From the NCBI GenBank assembly GCA_020724025.1, contig DYHU01000044.1, forward strand, positions 5,783-19,001: a DNA stretch of 13,219 nt, read 5' to 3'. The notes under the pieces are model-generated. The model did not search any database. It saw only the letters and a program-made list of their open reading frames with translations, and was not told where the DNA came from. This stretch comes from Syntrophorhabdus sp. (lineage in GTDB: Bacteria > Desulfobacterota > BSN033 > UBA1163). Positions 5,624 through 13,196 of the stretch are shown in pieces. Each line of letters begins with the position of its first letter. Within the stretch, counting starts at the first letter, position 1. Made by a program: the position numbers and the translations under genes.

Positions 5624-7582
5624 ATGAAAAAACCTTTGTGGATACCGTCTGAGGATAAGATTAAAAACGCCAACATGACGCGGTTTATCGAATTTGTGAA
5701 TAAAAAATATGGAAAACAGTTTAAGACTTTTAATGACTTATTTCAGTGGTCCGTGGAGGCTATCCCTGATTTCTGGGCCGCCGTGTGGGATTTTACAGAG
5801 ATCAAAGCCTCAAAAAAGTACGATCAAGTCGTGGATGATTTGAAAAAGTTTCCAGGGGCGAAGTGGTTTCCCGGGGCGAAACTCAATTTTGCGGAGAATC
5901 TTCTGCGGTATCGAGATGATCGATTGGCTTTTATCTTCAGAGGAGAGACACAGAAATCGGCCAAGATGACCTATGGGGAGCTTTACTCAACGGTCGCACG
6001 CCTGGCAGCATCTTTGCGCGAAATAGGCATTAAACCGGGGGATCGGGTTGCAGGCTATATGCCGAACATGATGGAGACGGCTATCGGCATGTTAGCGGCA
6101 ACCAGTGTCGGGGCTGTCTGGTCCTCTTGTGCCACAGATATCGGGCCACAGGCCGCTCTGGACCGGCTTGGCCAAATAGAACCCAAGGTCTTGTTTTCGG
6201 TGGACGGTTATTTTTACAAGGCAAAACCCTTCAGCACCCTGGGAAATGCGGCAGAGGTTGCCAAAGCCATTCCTTCCTTGAAGAAAGTCGTCATCGCCTC
6301 TTATGTGGGTGATCAGTCTGATCTGAAAAATATTCCCAACGCCGTTCGTTTCGAAGATTTTTTGGCTAAGGGAGGAGAACCTGCTCTCGAGTTTGAACAA
6401 CTACCCGCCGACCACCCCGTATTCATCATGTTCTCTTCCGGAACGACGGGCAAGCCCAAATGCATGGTGCAGAGTGCGGGAGGCATTCTCCTCAACCACT
6501 TGAAAGAGCTCATCATCCATACGGATGTGAAGCGGGAGGACAAAATCTTTTACATCACCACCTGTAGCTGGATGATGTGGAACTGGTTAATCAGCTCGCT
6601 GGGCGTCGGGGCAACGGTGGTGTTGTTCGATGGTAACCCGAACTATCCCGATGCTGAGGCCATGTGGAAAATGACGCAGGACGAAAAGATCACCATTTTT
6701 GGCCTCAGTGCAAGCTATATCAATTACCTCCGAAGCGAGGGGATCCAGCCCGGAAAGAAGTATGACCTTTCTTCTCTCAGGGAGATTTCTCAAACCGGTT
6801 CTGTTCTTTCAGCCGAAGGCTTCGAGTGGGTCTATCAAGAGATCAAACAGGATCTCCATTTCAATTCCATCTCCGGAGGCACGGACATCAACGGCTGTTT
6901 TGCCATTGGCAGCCCGATCCAACCCGTCTATGCCGGTGAATTACAAGGGCCTGGCCTGGCGATGAAAGTGAAGGCTTACGATGAGAATGGAAAGCCTGCC
7001 TGGGATAAGGAAGGAGAGCTGGTATGCGAAGCTCCGGCTCCTCCCATGCCGCTTTATTTCTGGAACGATCCCAATGGAGAAAAGTATAAAGCCGCCTACT
7101 TTGAACACTATCCCAATATATGGCGGCATGGCGATTACGTTGTCATGCACAAGGAGTCCGGGGGCATCACCTTCTATGGCCGTTCCGATGCCGTTCTGAA
7201 ACCCTCCGGGGTCCGGATTGGAACAGCAGAAATTTATAATGTGGTGGAGAAGATTGAAGGGGTTGCCGACAGTCTCGCCATCGGACAAAACTGGGAGGGT
7301 GAACAGCGTATTATTCTCTTCGTGAAGCTGGCTCAGGGGGTCAGTCTGACGGAAGAATTGCAGAACAGGATTAAAAAGACCCTGCGGGAAAAGGCTTCTC
7401 CCCGGCACGTTCCAGCCATCATCATGGAAATGCCGGATGCCCCCTATACGATGAATATGAAGAAGGTGGAGAGCGCGGTGACCAATATCATCCACGGAAG
7501 ACCGGTTCTGAACAGAGATGCTTTGAGCAACCCGCAGGTTCTGGACTACTTTGAGAAGATCGTCCCGGAACTCCAGAAGTAG
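5624..7582 (+). CDS. aacS: Acetoacetate-CoA ligase (acetoacetyl-CoA synthetase)
   Basis: This 652-residue cytosolic enzyme adenylates acetoacetate with ATP and forms acetoacetyl-CoA with release of AMP and PPi. The N-terminal WIPSEDKIKNANMTRFIEFVN and FPGAKWFPGAKLNFAENLL (residues 76-94) are typical of acetoacetyl-CoA synthetases. ANL-superfamily motifs are all present: P-loop SSGTTGKPK at 271-279, SGGTDI at 417-422, HGDY at 502-505 with the ribose-binding Asp504, hinge GRSDAVLKPSGVRIG at 519-533, and the catalytic lysine region NMKKVE at 611-616. Length matches the family (about 650). The start is supported by an AAGGGGGG ribosome-binding site about 8 bases upstream. It is divergent from the racemase gene and has its own promoter. 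Likely roles are reactivation of acetoacetate from leucine or ketone-body metabolism, or supply for polyester synthesis. Confidence 0.95.
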   Translation: MKKPLWIPSEDKIKNANMTRFIEFVNKKYGKQFKTFNDLFQWSVEAIPDFWAAVWDFTEIKASKKYDQVVDDLKKFPGAKWFPGAKLNFAENLLRYRDDRLAFIFRGETQKSAKMTYGELYSTVARLAASLREIGIKPGDRVAGYMPNMMETAIGMLAATSVGAVWSSCATDIGPQAALDRLGQIEPKVLFSVDGYFYKAKPFSTLGNAAEVAKAIPSLKKVVIASYVGDQSDLKNIPNAVRFEDFLAKGGEPALEFEQLPADHPVFIMFSSGTTGKPKCMVQSAGGILLNHLKELIIHTDVKREDKIFYITTCSWMMWNWLISSLGVGATVVLFDGNPNYPDAEAMWKMTQDEKITIFGLSASYINYLRSEGIQPGKKYDLSSLREISQTGSVLSAEGFEWVYQEIKQDLHFNSISGGTDINGCFAIGSPIQPVYAGELQGPGLAMKVKAYDENGKPAWDKEGELVCEAPAPPMPLYFWNDPNGEKYKAAYFEHYPNIWRHGDYVVMHKESGGITFYGRSDAVLKPSGVRIGTAEIYNVVEKIEGVADSLAIGQNWEGEQRIILFVKLAQGVSLTEELQNRIKKTLREKASPRHVPAIIMEMPDAPYTMNMKKVESAVTNIIHGRPVLNRDALSNPQVLDYFEKIVPELQK

Positions 7583-7645
7583 GGGCAATTCATGCTTGCA
7601 CGCCGGAGTGCGGCGTTTCAGCACGCAGGCATGAATTGCCCCTAC
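7579..7645. repeat. Perfect 17-bp inverted repeat spanning the ligase stop codon
   Basis: GTAGGGGCAATTCATGC (7579-7595) and its exact reverse complement (7629-7645) flank a 33-base loop. The loop contains a second stem, CGCCG (7601-7605) with CGGCG (7611-7615). The ligase stop codon TAG (7580-7582) lies in the left arm. No U-run follows, so it may stabilise the mRNA 3' end or be a small mobile repeat rather than an intrinsic terminator. Confidence 0.85.
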
Positions 7646-7655
7646 GAAGATAAAG

Positions 7656-8039
7656 ATGAAGCTGACCCGCAAAGAGTTTGAGGAGTTAGTGGTATTAGCG
7701 CTGAAGAGGCTTCCAAAGTTTATAAGAAATAGGATGGAGAACATTGATGTTGTGATTGAGGACCAGGCGTCCAGGTCGCTTCTTTCGGAGATGAGCCTTC
7801 GTTCCCCCTTTGATTTGCTGGGACTCTACCAGGGAATTCCAATCGATCAGAGGGGGTTTTATTACGGGAATGTTCTCCCGGATAAGATCACCCTCTTTCA
7901 GCTCCCCATCGAATCGATCTGTGACACAAAGGAAGAGATTGAAGAGAAAGTCAGGGAAGTGGTAATCCATGAGGTAGGTCACTACTTCGGTCTGGACGAG
8001 GGGCAATTGGAAGAAATTGAAGGTGGAGGAGAGGAGTAA
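7656..8039 (+). CDS. Small zincin-like metallopeptidase family protein (PF06262-type)
   Basis: This 127-residue protein carries the zinc motif HEVGHYFGLDE at residues 105-115, with His105, Glu106 and His109 as ligands or catalyst. The N-terminus (EFEELVVLALKRLPKFIRNRMENIDVVIED) and the central LLGLYQG and DKITLFQLPI segments match the small zincin-like family that includes Acidothermus Acel_2062 (from memory). Its length is normal for the family, so it appears complete. There is no signal peptide or membrane segment, so it should be cytosolic. The substrate of the family is unknown. ATG 7656 has only a weak purine-rich leader (GAAGATAAAG). It is 73 bases after the ligase and may be read from the same promoter, but there is no obvious functional link. 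Confidence 0.87.
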   Translation: MKLTRKEFEELVVLALKRLPKFIRNRMENIDVVIEDQASRSLLSEMSLRSPFDLLGLYQGIPIDQRGFYYGNVLPDKITLFQLPIESICDTKEEIEEKVREVVIHEVGHYFGLDEGQLEEIEGGGEE

Positions 8040-8053
8040 TTTAGGCTTATTTT

Positions 8054-8165
8054 GTCATTCCCGTGAAACTTGTCCTCGAAGTCTTTAATCGGGGAACGGG
8101 AATCCAGGCTTGTCTCTGTTAAAACAGGGAACCGTAGGATAGAAATCTGGATTCCTGCTTTTGCA
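8054..8165. repeat. Degraded dRS3-like repeat
   Basis: GTCATTCCCGTGAAAC starts at 8054 and CGGGAATCCAG ends near 8107, with an insertion between the usual stem halves. The inverted half CTGGATTCCTGC (from 8147) decays after 8165 and lacks the final GAATGAC. It looks like an old, eroding copy of the element that is intact at 8217-8286. Confidence 0.6.
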
Positions 8166-8173
8166 GATTCTCT

Positions 8174-8320
8174 ATAATTAGAGTCTGTCCATAAATCAAC
8201 GGTTTCCAATAAGTTCGTCATTCCGGCGAAAGCCGGAATCCAGTCCTTTCAAGACCTTCTGGATGCCGGATCAAGTCCGGCATGACGAAAAAGGGGCATT
8301 TATGAAGAGACTCTAATTAT
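8174..8320. repeat. 147-bp MITE-like element with 23-bp terminal inverted repeats
   Basis: The terminal arms 8174-8196 (starting ATAATTAGAGTCTG) and 8298-8320 (ending AGACTCTAATTAT) are inverted copies matching at 21 of 23 positions. Inside is an intact dRS3-like palindrome at 8217-8286. There is no coding capacity, so any movement would need a transposase supplied in trans. It lies between the metallopeptidase and the aminotransferase. Confidence 0.8.
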
Positions 8321-8439
8321 TTTTTCGCCGTGCGTTGCTGTCGAATTGGAAAAAGTGTTAAGGTTGATCAAAATATCTTGCCGTGATGGTTTAAAAATAG
8401 ATTTGAAGAGAGCTCCGAAAAACTACTCCACGCTCTCTT

Positions 8440-8512
8440 GATTACATAGATTTCAAAAGATGATTGCGCAGATTTCCTTGATTTATGAAGTGTTTTGCAT
8501 CTGTGTAATCGT
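8440..8512. repeat. Cluster of GATTAC-like motifs upstream of aminotransferase
   Basis: GATTACATAGATTTC (8440-8454) and GATTGCGCAGATTTC (8462-8476) are direct repeats 22 bases apart. ATCTGTGTAATC (8499-8510) is the inverted form of the first (11 of 12), and a further GGTGTAATCAGAG follows near 8520. They could be regulator sites for the aminotransferase or a decayed intergenic repeat. Confidence 0.5.
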
Positions 8513-8529
8513 TTTTAATCGGTGTAATC

Positions 8530-8559
8530 AGAGATTTCGGGGCTTTCTCAGAAATCTCT
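8530..8559 (+). promoter_or_regulatory. 9-bp perfect hairpin just before the aminotransferase ribosome-binding site
   Basis: AGAGATTTC (8530-8538) pairs exactly with GAAATCTCT (8551-8559) around a 12-base loop. The stem ends one base before the GGAGGAGG Shine-Dalgarno (8561-8568). Such a 5' leader hairpin can modulate translation or mRNA stability. No known riboswitch class is recognised. Confidence 0.5.
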
Positions 8560-8572
8560 TGGAGGAGGATTG

Positions 8573-9697
8573 ATGATGGAAAAGTGGATGGGGGGGGATA
8601 TGCATCCGAGCTACCGAATTCTTATGGGCCCCGGGCCGAGCAATGTCCATTACCGGGTTTATCAAGCCATGTCTAACCCGGTCATCGGTTATCTCGATCC
8701 CCAAATTCTTGCCTGCATGGACGAAATCAGCGAGATGTTAAGGGGCGTTTTCCAGACAAAAAACCAGGTGACCTTAGCCATTTCTGCTACGGGGAGTTCA
8801 GGGATGGAAGCTTCGTTTGTCAATTTTGTTGAGCCTGGTGATTTTGTTGTCATTGGAGTCAATGGCTTCTTTGCAGATAGGATGACCCAGGTGGCTTCCC
8901 GATGTGGCGCTAATGTCATCCGGGTCGAGGAAGAATGGGGGAAGATGATTGAACCAGGGAAAATGATCAAGGCATTGAGGGAACATCCCGAGGCTAAGAT
9001 CTGTGGCGTTGTTCATGGAGAGACCTCTACCGGAGTGAGGCAGTCCCTTGAAGAGATTGGGGCTTACTGCAAACGAACGGATACCCTTCTTGTGGTGGAT
9101 GCTGTAACCACTGTGGGAGGATATGAGGTGAAGGTGGATGAATGGGGAATCGATGTCTGCTACGGGAGTTCCCAGAAATGCCTCAGCGTGCCCCCCGGCC
9201 TTTCTCCATTTACGGCAAGTCCAAAGGCGATGGATGTCCTGCGGTCAAGAAAGACAAAGGTTCAGAGTTTTTATCTTGATCTCACTTTACTCGAAAAATA
9301 TTGGGGAGAGGAGAGGGTTTATCACCATACGGCACCTGCTTCCATGTTCTATGCGATGAGGGAAGGGCTGAGGATCGTATTTGAGGAAGGGCTGGAGACG
9401 AGATTTCGGCGTCATGAGATGTTGGGCGATCGGGTAAAGATGGAATTGGAGGGTATCGGATTCAAACTTTTTGCCCAGGAAGGGTATCGTCTGCCCATGT
9501 TGACTTCGGTGGTTCTTCCTGATGGGGTGGATGATGCCAAAATACGGGCGAGGCTTTTAAATGAATATAATATTGAGGTGGGAGGGGGTTTAGGCTGGCT
9601 AAAGGGGAAAATATGGAGAGTCGGCCTCATGGGAGAAACCTGCAAACTCCGATATATCCATTGCCTGATGGGAGCTTTAAGGGAAATACTCTCATAA
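8573..9697 (+). CDS. Class V PLP-dependent aminotransferase, alanine/serine-glyoxylate type
   Basis: The protein has 374 residues from ATG 8573, a few bases after a strong GGAGGAGG; ATG 8576 and TTG 8570 are alternatives. It is a fold-type I aminotransferase. SATGSSGMEA at 71-80 binds the cofactor phosphate, Asp176 in VVDAVTT pairs with the pyridine nitrogen, Lys202 in SSQKCLSVPPG forms the Schiff base, and Arg349 in WRVGLMG should bind the substrate carboxylate. GPGPSNV at 19-25 and the spacing match alanine-glyoxylate and serine-pyruvate aminotransferases. The likely reaction is glyoxylate plus alanine or serine to glycine plus pyruvate or hydroxypyruvate; the related (S)-ureidoglycine-glyoxylate enzyme of purine breakdown cannot be excluded. 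It converges on glcF, 37 bases away, and may use glyoxylate made by that oxidase. Confidence 0.9.
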   Translation: MMEKWMGGDMHPSYRILMGPGPSNVHYRVYQAMSNPVIGYLDPQILACMDEISEMLRGVFQTKNQVTLAISATGSSGMEASFVNFVEPGDFVVIGVNGFFADRMTQVASRCGANVIRVEEEWGKMIEPGKMIKALREHPEAKICGVVHGETSTGVRQSLEEIGAYCKRTDTLLVVDAVTTVGGYEVKVDEWGIDVCYGSSQKCLSVPPGLSPFTASPKAMDVLRSRKTKVQSFYLDLTLLEKYWGEERVYHHTAPASMFYAMREGLRIVFEEGLETRFRRHEMLGDRVKMELEGIGFKLFAQEGYRLPMLTSVVLPDGVDDAKIRARLLNEYNIEVGGGLGWLKGKIWRVGLMGETCKLRYIHCLMGALREILS

Positions 9698-9734
9698 GTG
9701 CGGAATGCGCCCCGAACCATGTGAGGTTCAGGGT

Positions 9735-10847
9735 TCAAGCGGCTTCTTTTTCGGCCGGGGTTTTTTCCTGGTGGAGTTTGGCGATAAATTCGGAGAGGTT
9801 GTAGATTTCGATTTTCTGTTTCTGACGCTTGGCATTTCTGAAATTGTGTAGACAAGAAGGACATTCGGTAAGGAGGATTTCGGCTCCGGTCTCCTCGATA
9901 ATCTGACTCAGACGATTTCTTGCAATCTTCACGGATTCCTTTGGAAAAGCTCCCCTGAATCCACCGCCTGCGCCGCAACACATCGCATTTTCCCGGGTTC
10001 GTCTTGGCTCCACAAAATTTGGAGCAATCTTCCGGATGATCTCTCTGGGTTCCTCATAGATCCCTGCGTGTCGACCCAGATCGCAGGGGTCGTGGTAGGT
10101 GACTTTCTTATCCGTTGTTACCTTAAAGTCAAAGTCCTTGAGAAACTGTGTGATATGCTTGACCTCCAATCCAAAATCTTTATAGGAAGGGTGATCTTTG
10201 AAAACACGGTAACAGTAAGGGCAGGTCGTGATCAGCGTTCTGGCTCCGGTTTTTTGGATTTCCTGAATATTGCGCCTGGCCAAATCTTCCTTGATCTTAT
10301 AACCCACGTCTTCCAATACCCCACTACAGCAGACCTCATCGATCAGGGTGAAATCAACTTTCAGAATGTCGAGAAGTTGAAGGGTCTCCTTGACACTCTC
10401 TTCTTCCCGATAAGCTCCGACACAGCCTAAAAACAGGACAAACGGGGCTTTCCCTTTTTTATGTCCCCAGGCATGATGCTCTGTTTCACCATAGATGTTT
10501 CCATATTTCTGAACAGTCTCTCCCATGGCCCTGAAGAGGTTGTCAAAGCCAACTCCTACCATATCCTTCCGCATGGCCCTGACCGCTTCCTGAGGGTCAA
10601 TCCCCGAAGGGCAATTGGTCGTGCAATTCATACAGGTGGTGCAGCGAAGAAAGGCTTGAGCCACTGCTTCGGTCACGGGGAGTTTTCCTTCCATCACCTC
10701 CTTGAGGAGGATCATCTTACCCCGTGCATTGGTAATCGGCCTTTTGGTTAGATCGAAGATGGGGCAGACCGCCCGGCAAAAGCCGCACCGGGAACACTGA
10801 GTGATGGCCTTACGACGTTTTTCATCGAACTGGAGCTGAGGTGCCAT
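9735..10847 (-). CDS. glcF: GlcF-type Fe-S protein (CCG-domain subunit of glycolate/lactate oxidase)
   Basis: The protein has 370 residues from ATG at 10847-10845, with GGTGGA 5 bases upstream; an earlier in-frame start at 10871 lies next to repeat DNA. The N-terminal part is a two-cluster ferredoxin domain: Cys18/21/24/28 and Cys69/72/75/79. Two CCG domains follow: Cys142, Cys173-174, Cys209/212; then Cys255, Cys290-291, Cys329/332. This is the layout of GlcF and of the related LutA and HdrB families, which pass electrons from a flavoprotein to a quinone or other carrier. No membrane helices are visible. It lies downstream of a GlcD-like flavoprotein gene on the same strand, after 263 bases of repeat DNA. 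No GlcE subunit is present in the window. Confidence 0.9.
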   Translation of the reverse strand: MAPQLQFDEKRRKAITQCSRCGFCRAVCPIFDLTKRPITNARGKMILLKEVMEGKLPVTEAVAQAFLRCTTCMNCTTNCPSGIDPQEAVRAMRKDMVGVGFDNLFRAMGETVQKYGNIYGETEHHAWGHKKGKAPFVLFLGCVGAYREEESVKETLQLLDILKVDFTLIDEVCCSGVLEDVGYKIKEDLARRNIQEIQKTGARTLITTCPYCYRVFKDHPSYKDFGLEVKHITQFLKDFDFKVTTDKKVTYHDPCDLGRHAGIYEEPREIIRKIAPNFVEPRRTRENAMCCGAGGGFRGAFPKESVKIARNRLSQIIEETGAEILLTECPSCLHNFRNAKRQKQKIEIYNLSEFIAKLHQEKTPAEKEAA

Positions 10848-10863
10848 TATTCCACCAATAAAA

Positions 10864-11107
10864 AATGTCAAATTTCAAAGCTCAAAGTTCAAAGGAATTC
10901 CAAATTTCAAAATAAGATGGTTTCGTAAAAAGTCGTCTCACCGGTGTAAACCGGTGTACAGTGTCTTCGTAACCATTTGAGATAACTGGATTCCGGCTTT
11001 CGCCGGAATGACGGTACTTGATTTTTTACGGTTTCATCAAATTAAGGATTTTTTGACATTCTCAATTTGTCATTCATTTAACATTTGGAAATTTGAAATT
11101 TGTCATT
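10864..11107. repeat. Nested MITE-like repeats inside the glcD-glcF spacer
   Basis: The outer AT-rich arms 10864-10879 and 11092-11107 are inverted copies (15 of 16). Within them a second pair, GATGGTTTCGTAAAAAGTC (10916-10934) and 11020-11038, matches at 14 of 19. Inside that lies a single dRS3-like half unit at 10986-11012, whose 27 bases are the exact reverse complement of 8217-8243. ACCGGTGTA also occurs twice in tandem near 10940-10959. There is no open frame; the insertion splits an apparent two-gene operon. Confidence 0.75.
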
Positions 11108-11110
11108 GCT

Positions 11111-12478
11111 CTATTCATCCAGTGCTCTTTTGCCCGGGTTCATGATGTTATTCGGATCCAGCGTCTTCTTAACCCTTCTCATCAAATCCATTTCCACCGG
11201 ATCGTGTTCCAGACTCATATAATTTGCCTTGGAGAGGCCAATGCCATGTTCTCCACTCAGAGTGCCATTGAGAGCGATGGTGAGACGGAAGATCTCTTCT
11301 TCCACCTTTTTCGTTCTTTCGACTTGATCAGGATCATATTCGTCATAAAGAATCTGAGGATGGAGGTTTCCGTCACCGGCGTGGCCAAAAGTGGCGACCA
11401 CGATATTATGCCTCTGAGCGATCTCTTGAATTCCAACCAGCAAATCGGGGATTCGGGAGATGGGCACGGTCACATCATCCAGCACAAAACTGTTGCTTAC
11501 CCGGGCAAGAGTTGCATAGGCAGACTTGCGGGCCTTCCACAGATTGAGCCGATCTTTTTCATCCCTGGCGGTCTTGATCTCAATGGGATGATTCTTTTTC
11601 AGAATACTCAGAACCACCTCCATCTGAGCCTCCACCTCTTCCCAGGTGAAGCCATCAGTCTCTGTCAGGATCATGGCCTCCGCATCCGGCAGAGCGATGT
11701 CGGTATTTTCCCTGATCGATTTGAGAGTCACCTTATCCATGATTTCCATCACGCTGGGGATGATTCCACTGGTCATCGTCTGAAAGATCGCCTTTCCCGC
11801 ATCCTCCAGCCTGGCATAGGTGGCCACAGCGGTCATGGCATGGCGGGGAATGGGATTGATTTTTAAGGTGACCTCCGTGATCACTCCAAGGGTTCCTTCT
11901 GCTCCGATAAAAAGTTTGGCCAGATCGTAGCCCGAGACGCATTTCATCGTGTAGGAACCTGTCTGCATCAACTCTCCGGTGGGCAAAACGACTTGAAGGC
12001 CCAGGACATAGTCGCGGGTGGTGCCATATTTGGCGCCTTTGATTCCACCCGCATTGGTGGCCACATTTCCTCCGATGGTGGCAACGGAACTGCTTGCCGG
12101 ATCCGGAGGGAAGATAAAACCATGTCTGGCCAGTTCCCGATTCAGATCATCACAGACCACACCTGCCTCCACGCGGACATAACGGTTTTCAATGCTCACC
12201 TCAAGGATCCTATTCATTTTGGAGAGGTCGATGATGATCCCACCCTTAATGGGAATGACGCCTCCGCTGAGACTTGTACCCGCTCCTCGAGGGACAACAG
12301 GAATCTTATTTTCATTGGCAAATTTGACAATGGCCACCACCTGTTCCGCCGATTCAGGCCAGACTGCAGCATCGGGTCGATGGACATTCATCGAAGCATC
12401 ATAACTGTATGGCACTAACTCTTCTAATTGATCGGTAAAATTGTCCTGACCCACAATCTCAATCAGTTTTTTTATCAT
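11111..12478 (-). CDS. glcD: GlcD-type FAD-binding 2-hydroxyacid oxidase/dehydrogenase
   Basis: The protein has 455 residues from ATG at 12478-12476, chosen because GAGGAG lies 9 bases upstream; an ATG at 12502 has poorer spacing. It is a vanillyl-alcohol-oxidase-type flavoprotein. PRGAGTSLSGG at 63-73, PPDPASSSVATIGGNVATNAGG at 124-145 and GAEGTLGVITEVTL at 192-205 form the FAD site. The C-terminal cap carries HAGDGNLHP at 366-374 (metal and substrate) and SGEHGIG at 408-414. Family members oxidise glycolate, D-lactate or D-2-hydroxyglutarate, and sequence alone does not decide between them. The ribosome-binding site overlaps the stop codon of the FadR-type regulator gene, so the two are coupled. 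The partner glcF follows after a repeat-filled gap. Confidence 0.93.
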   Translation of the reverse strand: MIKKLIEIVGQDNFTDQLEELVPYSYDASMNVHRPDAAVWPESAEQVVAIVKFANENKIPVVPRGAGTSLSGGVIPIKGGIIIDLSKMNRILEVSIENRYVRVEAGVVCDDLNRELARHGFIFPPDPASSSVATIGGNVATNAGGIKGAKYGTTRDYVLGLQVVLPTGELMQTGSYTMKCVSGYDLAKLFIGAEGTLGVITEVTLKINPIPRHAMTAVATYARLEDAGKAIFQTMTSGIIPSVMEIMDKVTLKSIRENTDIALPDAEAMILTETDGFTWEEVEAQMEVVLSILKKNHPIEIKTARDEKDRLNLWKARKSAYATLARVSNSFVLDDVTVPISRIPDLLVGIQEIAQRHNIVVATFGHAGDGNLHPQILYDEYDPDQVERTKKVEEEIFRLTIALNGTLSGEHGIGLSKANYMSLEHDPVEMDLMRRVKKTLDPNNIMNPGKRALDE

Positions 12479-12491
12479 CCCGAAGAACTCC

Positions 12492-13196
12492 TCAATTCCC
12501 ATCCTGGCCGGCCGCTTTTTTGACCTCGGACTCCACATAATTCAGGTGTTCAAGGGTTCTCTCCCTGGCTTTATCAGGGGAGTGATTCCTAATCGCATTG
12601 ATTATTCTAAGATGTTGATCAAGCAATTTTTTTATTTTTGCCCGATCTCTAAAAACTCTTCCTACCGATTCCCTGAGGAGATCATAAATTCCAGACATGA
12701 TATGCATATGAATAGTATTGTGGGTAGCCTGGGCGATGGCCAGGTGGAAGTCCGCATCCTGTTTTTCCCAGGACCGGCCTTCCTCAAAAGCCTTTTTCAT
12801 CTCCTTGATGATGGTGTCGAGTTGTTGAATGTCTTCCTTGGAAGCTTTCTGTGCCGCCTGGTAGGCGGCCCAGGCCTCAATGGCCTTTCTCACCTCGATG
12901 AGATCGAAAATCTTCTGGGTGTCCGCCTTAATGAGCAGGGCGAGGGGATCTTCGATGAGCTTTGAGGTGACGGATCTGACAAAAGTTCTCTTGGCCTGTC
13001 TGACCTCCAGAAACCCCATGGCGACCAGAGAATTGAGCGCCTCCCTGAGAGAGGGCCGGCTTACACCCAATTGTTTGATAAGTTCCCGTTCAGGGGGAAG
13101 CCTGTCACCGGGCTTTAACTTCCCATCGGTGATGAGGCGCTTTATCTGGTTGACAATCTCCTCTGAGATTTTGGTGTGTTTGACCGAATTAAACAT
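12492..13196 (-). CDS. GntR-family (FadR/FCD subfamily) transcriptional regulator
   Basis: The protein has 234 residues and is complete. ATG at 13196-13194 has GGAG 7 bases upstream. Residues about 8-72 form the winged helix-turn-helix (LPPERELIKQLGVSRPSLREALNSLVAMGFLEV). Residues about 95-225 form the all-helical FCD ligand domain, with the metal-binding set Asp147, His151, His195 and His217 in the expected spacing (D-x3-H, then two His 22 residues apart). Relatives such as LldR and GlcC control lactate or glycolate oxidation genes, which fits its place directly upstream of glcD, 13 bases apart. It probably represses or activates its own glcD-glcF operon in response to a hydroxyacid. Its promoter would lie to the right of 13196, mostly outside the window. 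Confidence 0.93.
   Translation of the reverse strand: MFNSVKHTKISEEIVNQIKRLITDGKLKPGDRLPPERELIKQLGVSRPSLREALNSLVAMGFLEVRQAKRTFVRSVTSKLIEDPLALLIKADTQKIFDLIEVRKAIEAWAAYQAAQKASKEDIQQLDTIIKEMKKAFEEGRSWEKQDADFHLAIAQATHNTIHMHIMSGIYDLLRESVGRVFRDRAKIKKLLDQHLRIINAIRNHSPDKARERTLEHLNYVESEVKKAAGQDGN

Noticed and set aside
8174..8320. Insertion sequence with transposase
   Set aside because: The element is under 150 bases with no coding frame; only the terminal repeats are present.
9714..9729. Small hairpin GAACC/GGTTC between the convergent genes as a bidirectional terminator
   Set aside because: The stem is only 5 bp and no T-run follows on either strand.
9412..9981. 189-residue minus-strand open frame across the convergent gene ends
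   Set aside because: It is out of frame with both the aminotransferase and glcF, both of which have full motif sets.
3836..11107. CRISPR array suggested by repeated 27-mers
   Set aside because: Copies are dispersed over 7 kb, inverted, and without regular spacers or cas genes.
11093..11866. 257-residue plus-strand open frame
   Set aside because: It lies antisense to glcD and shows no recognisable domain; the glcD frame carries the FAD and metal motifs.
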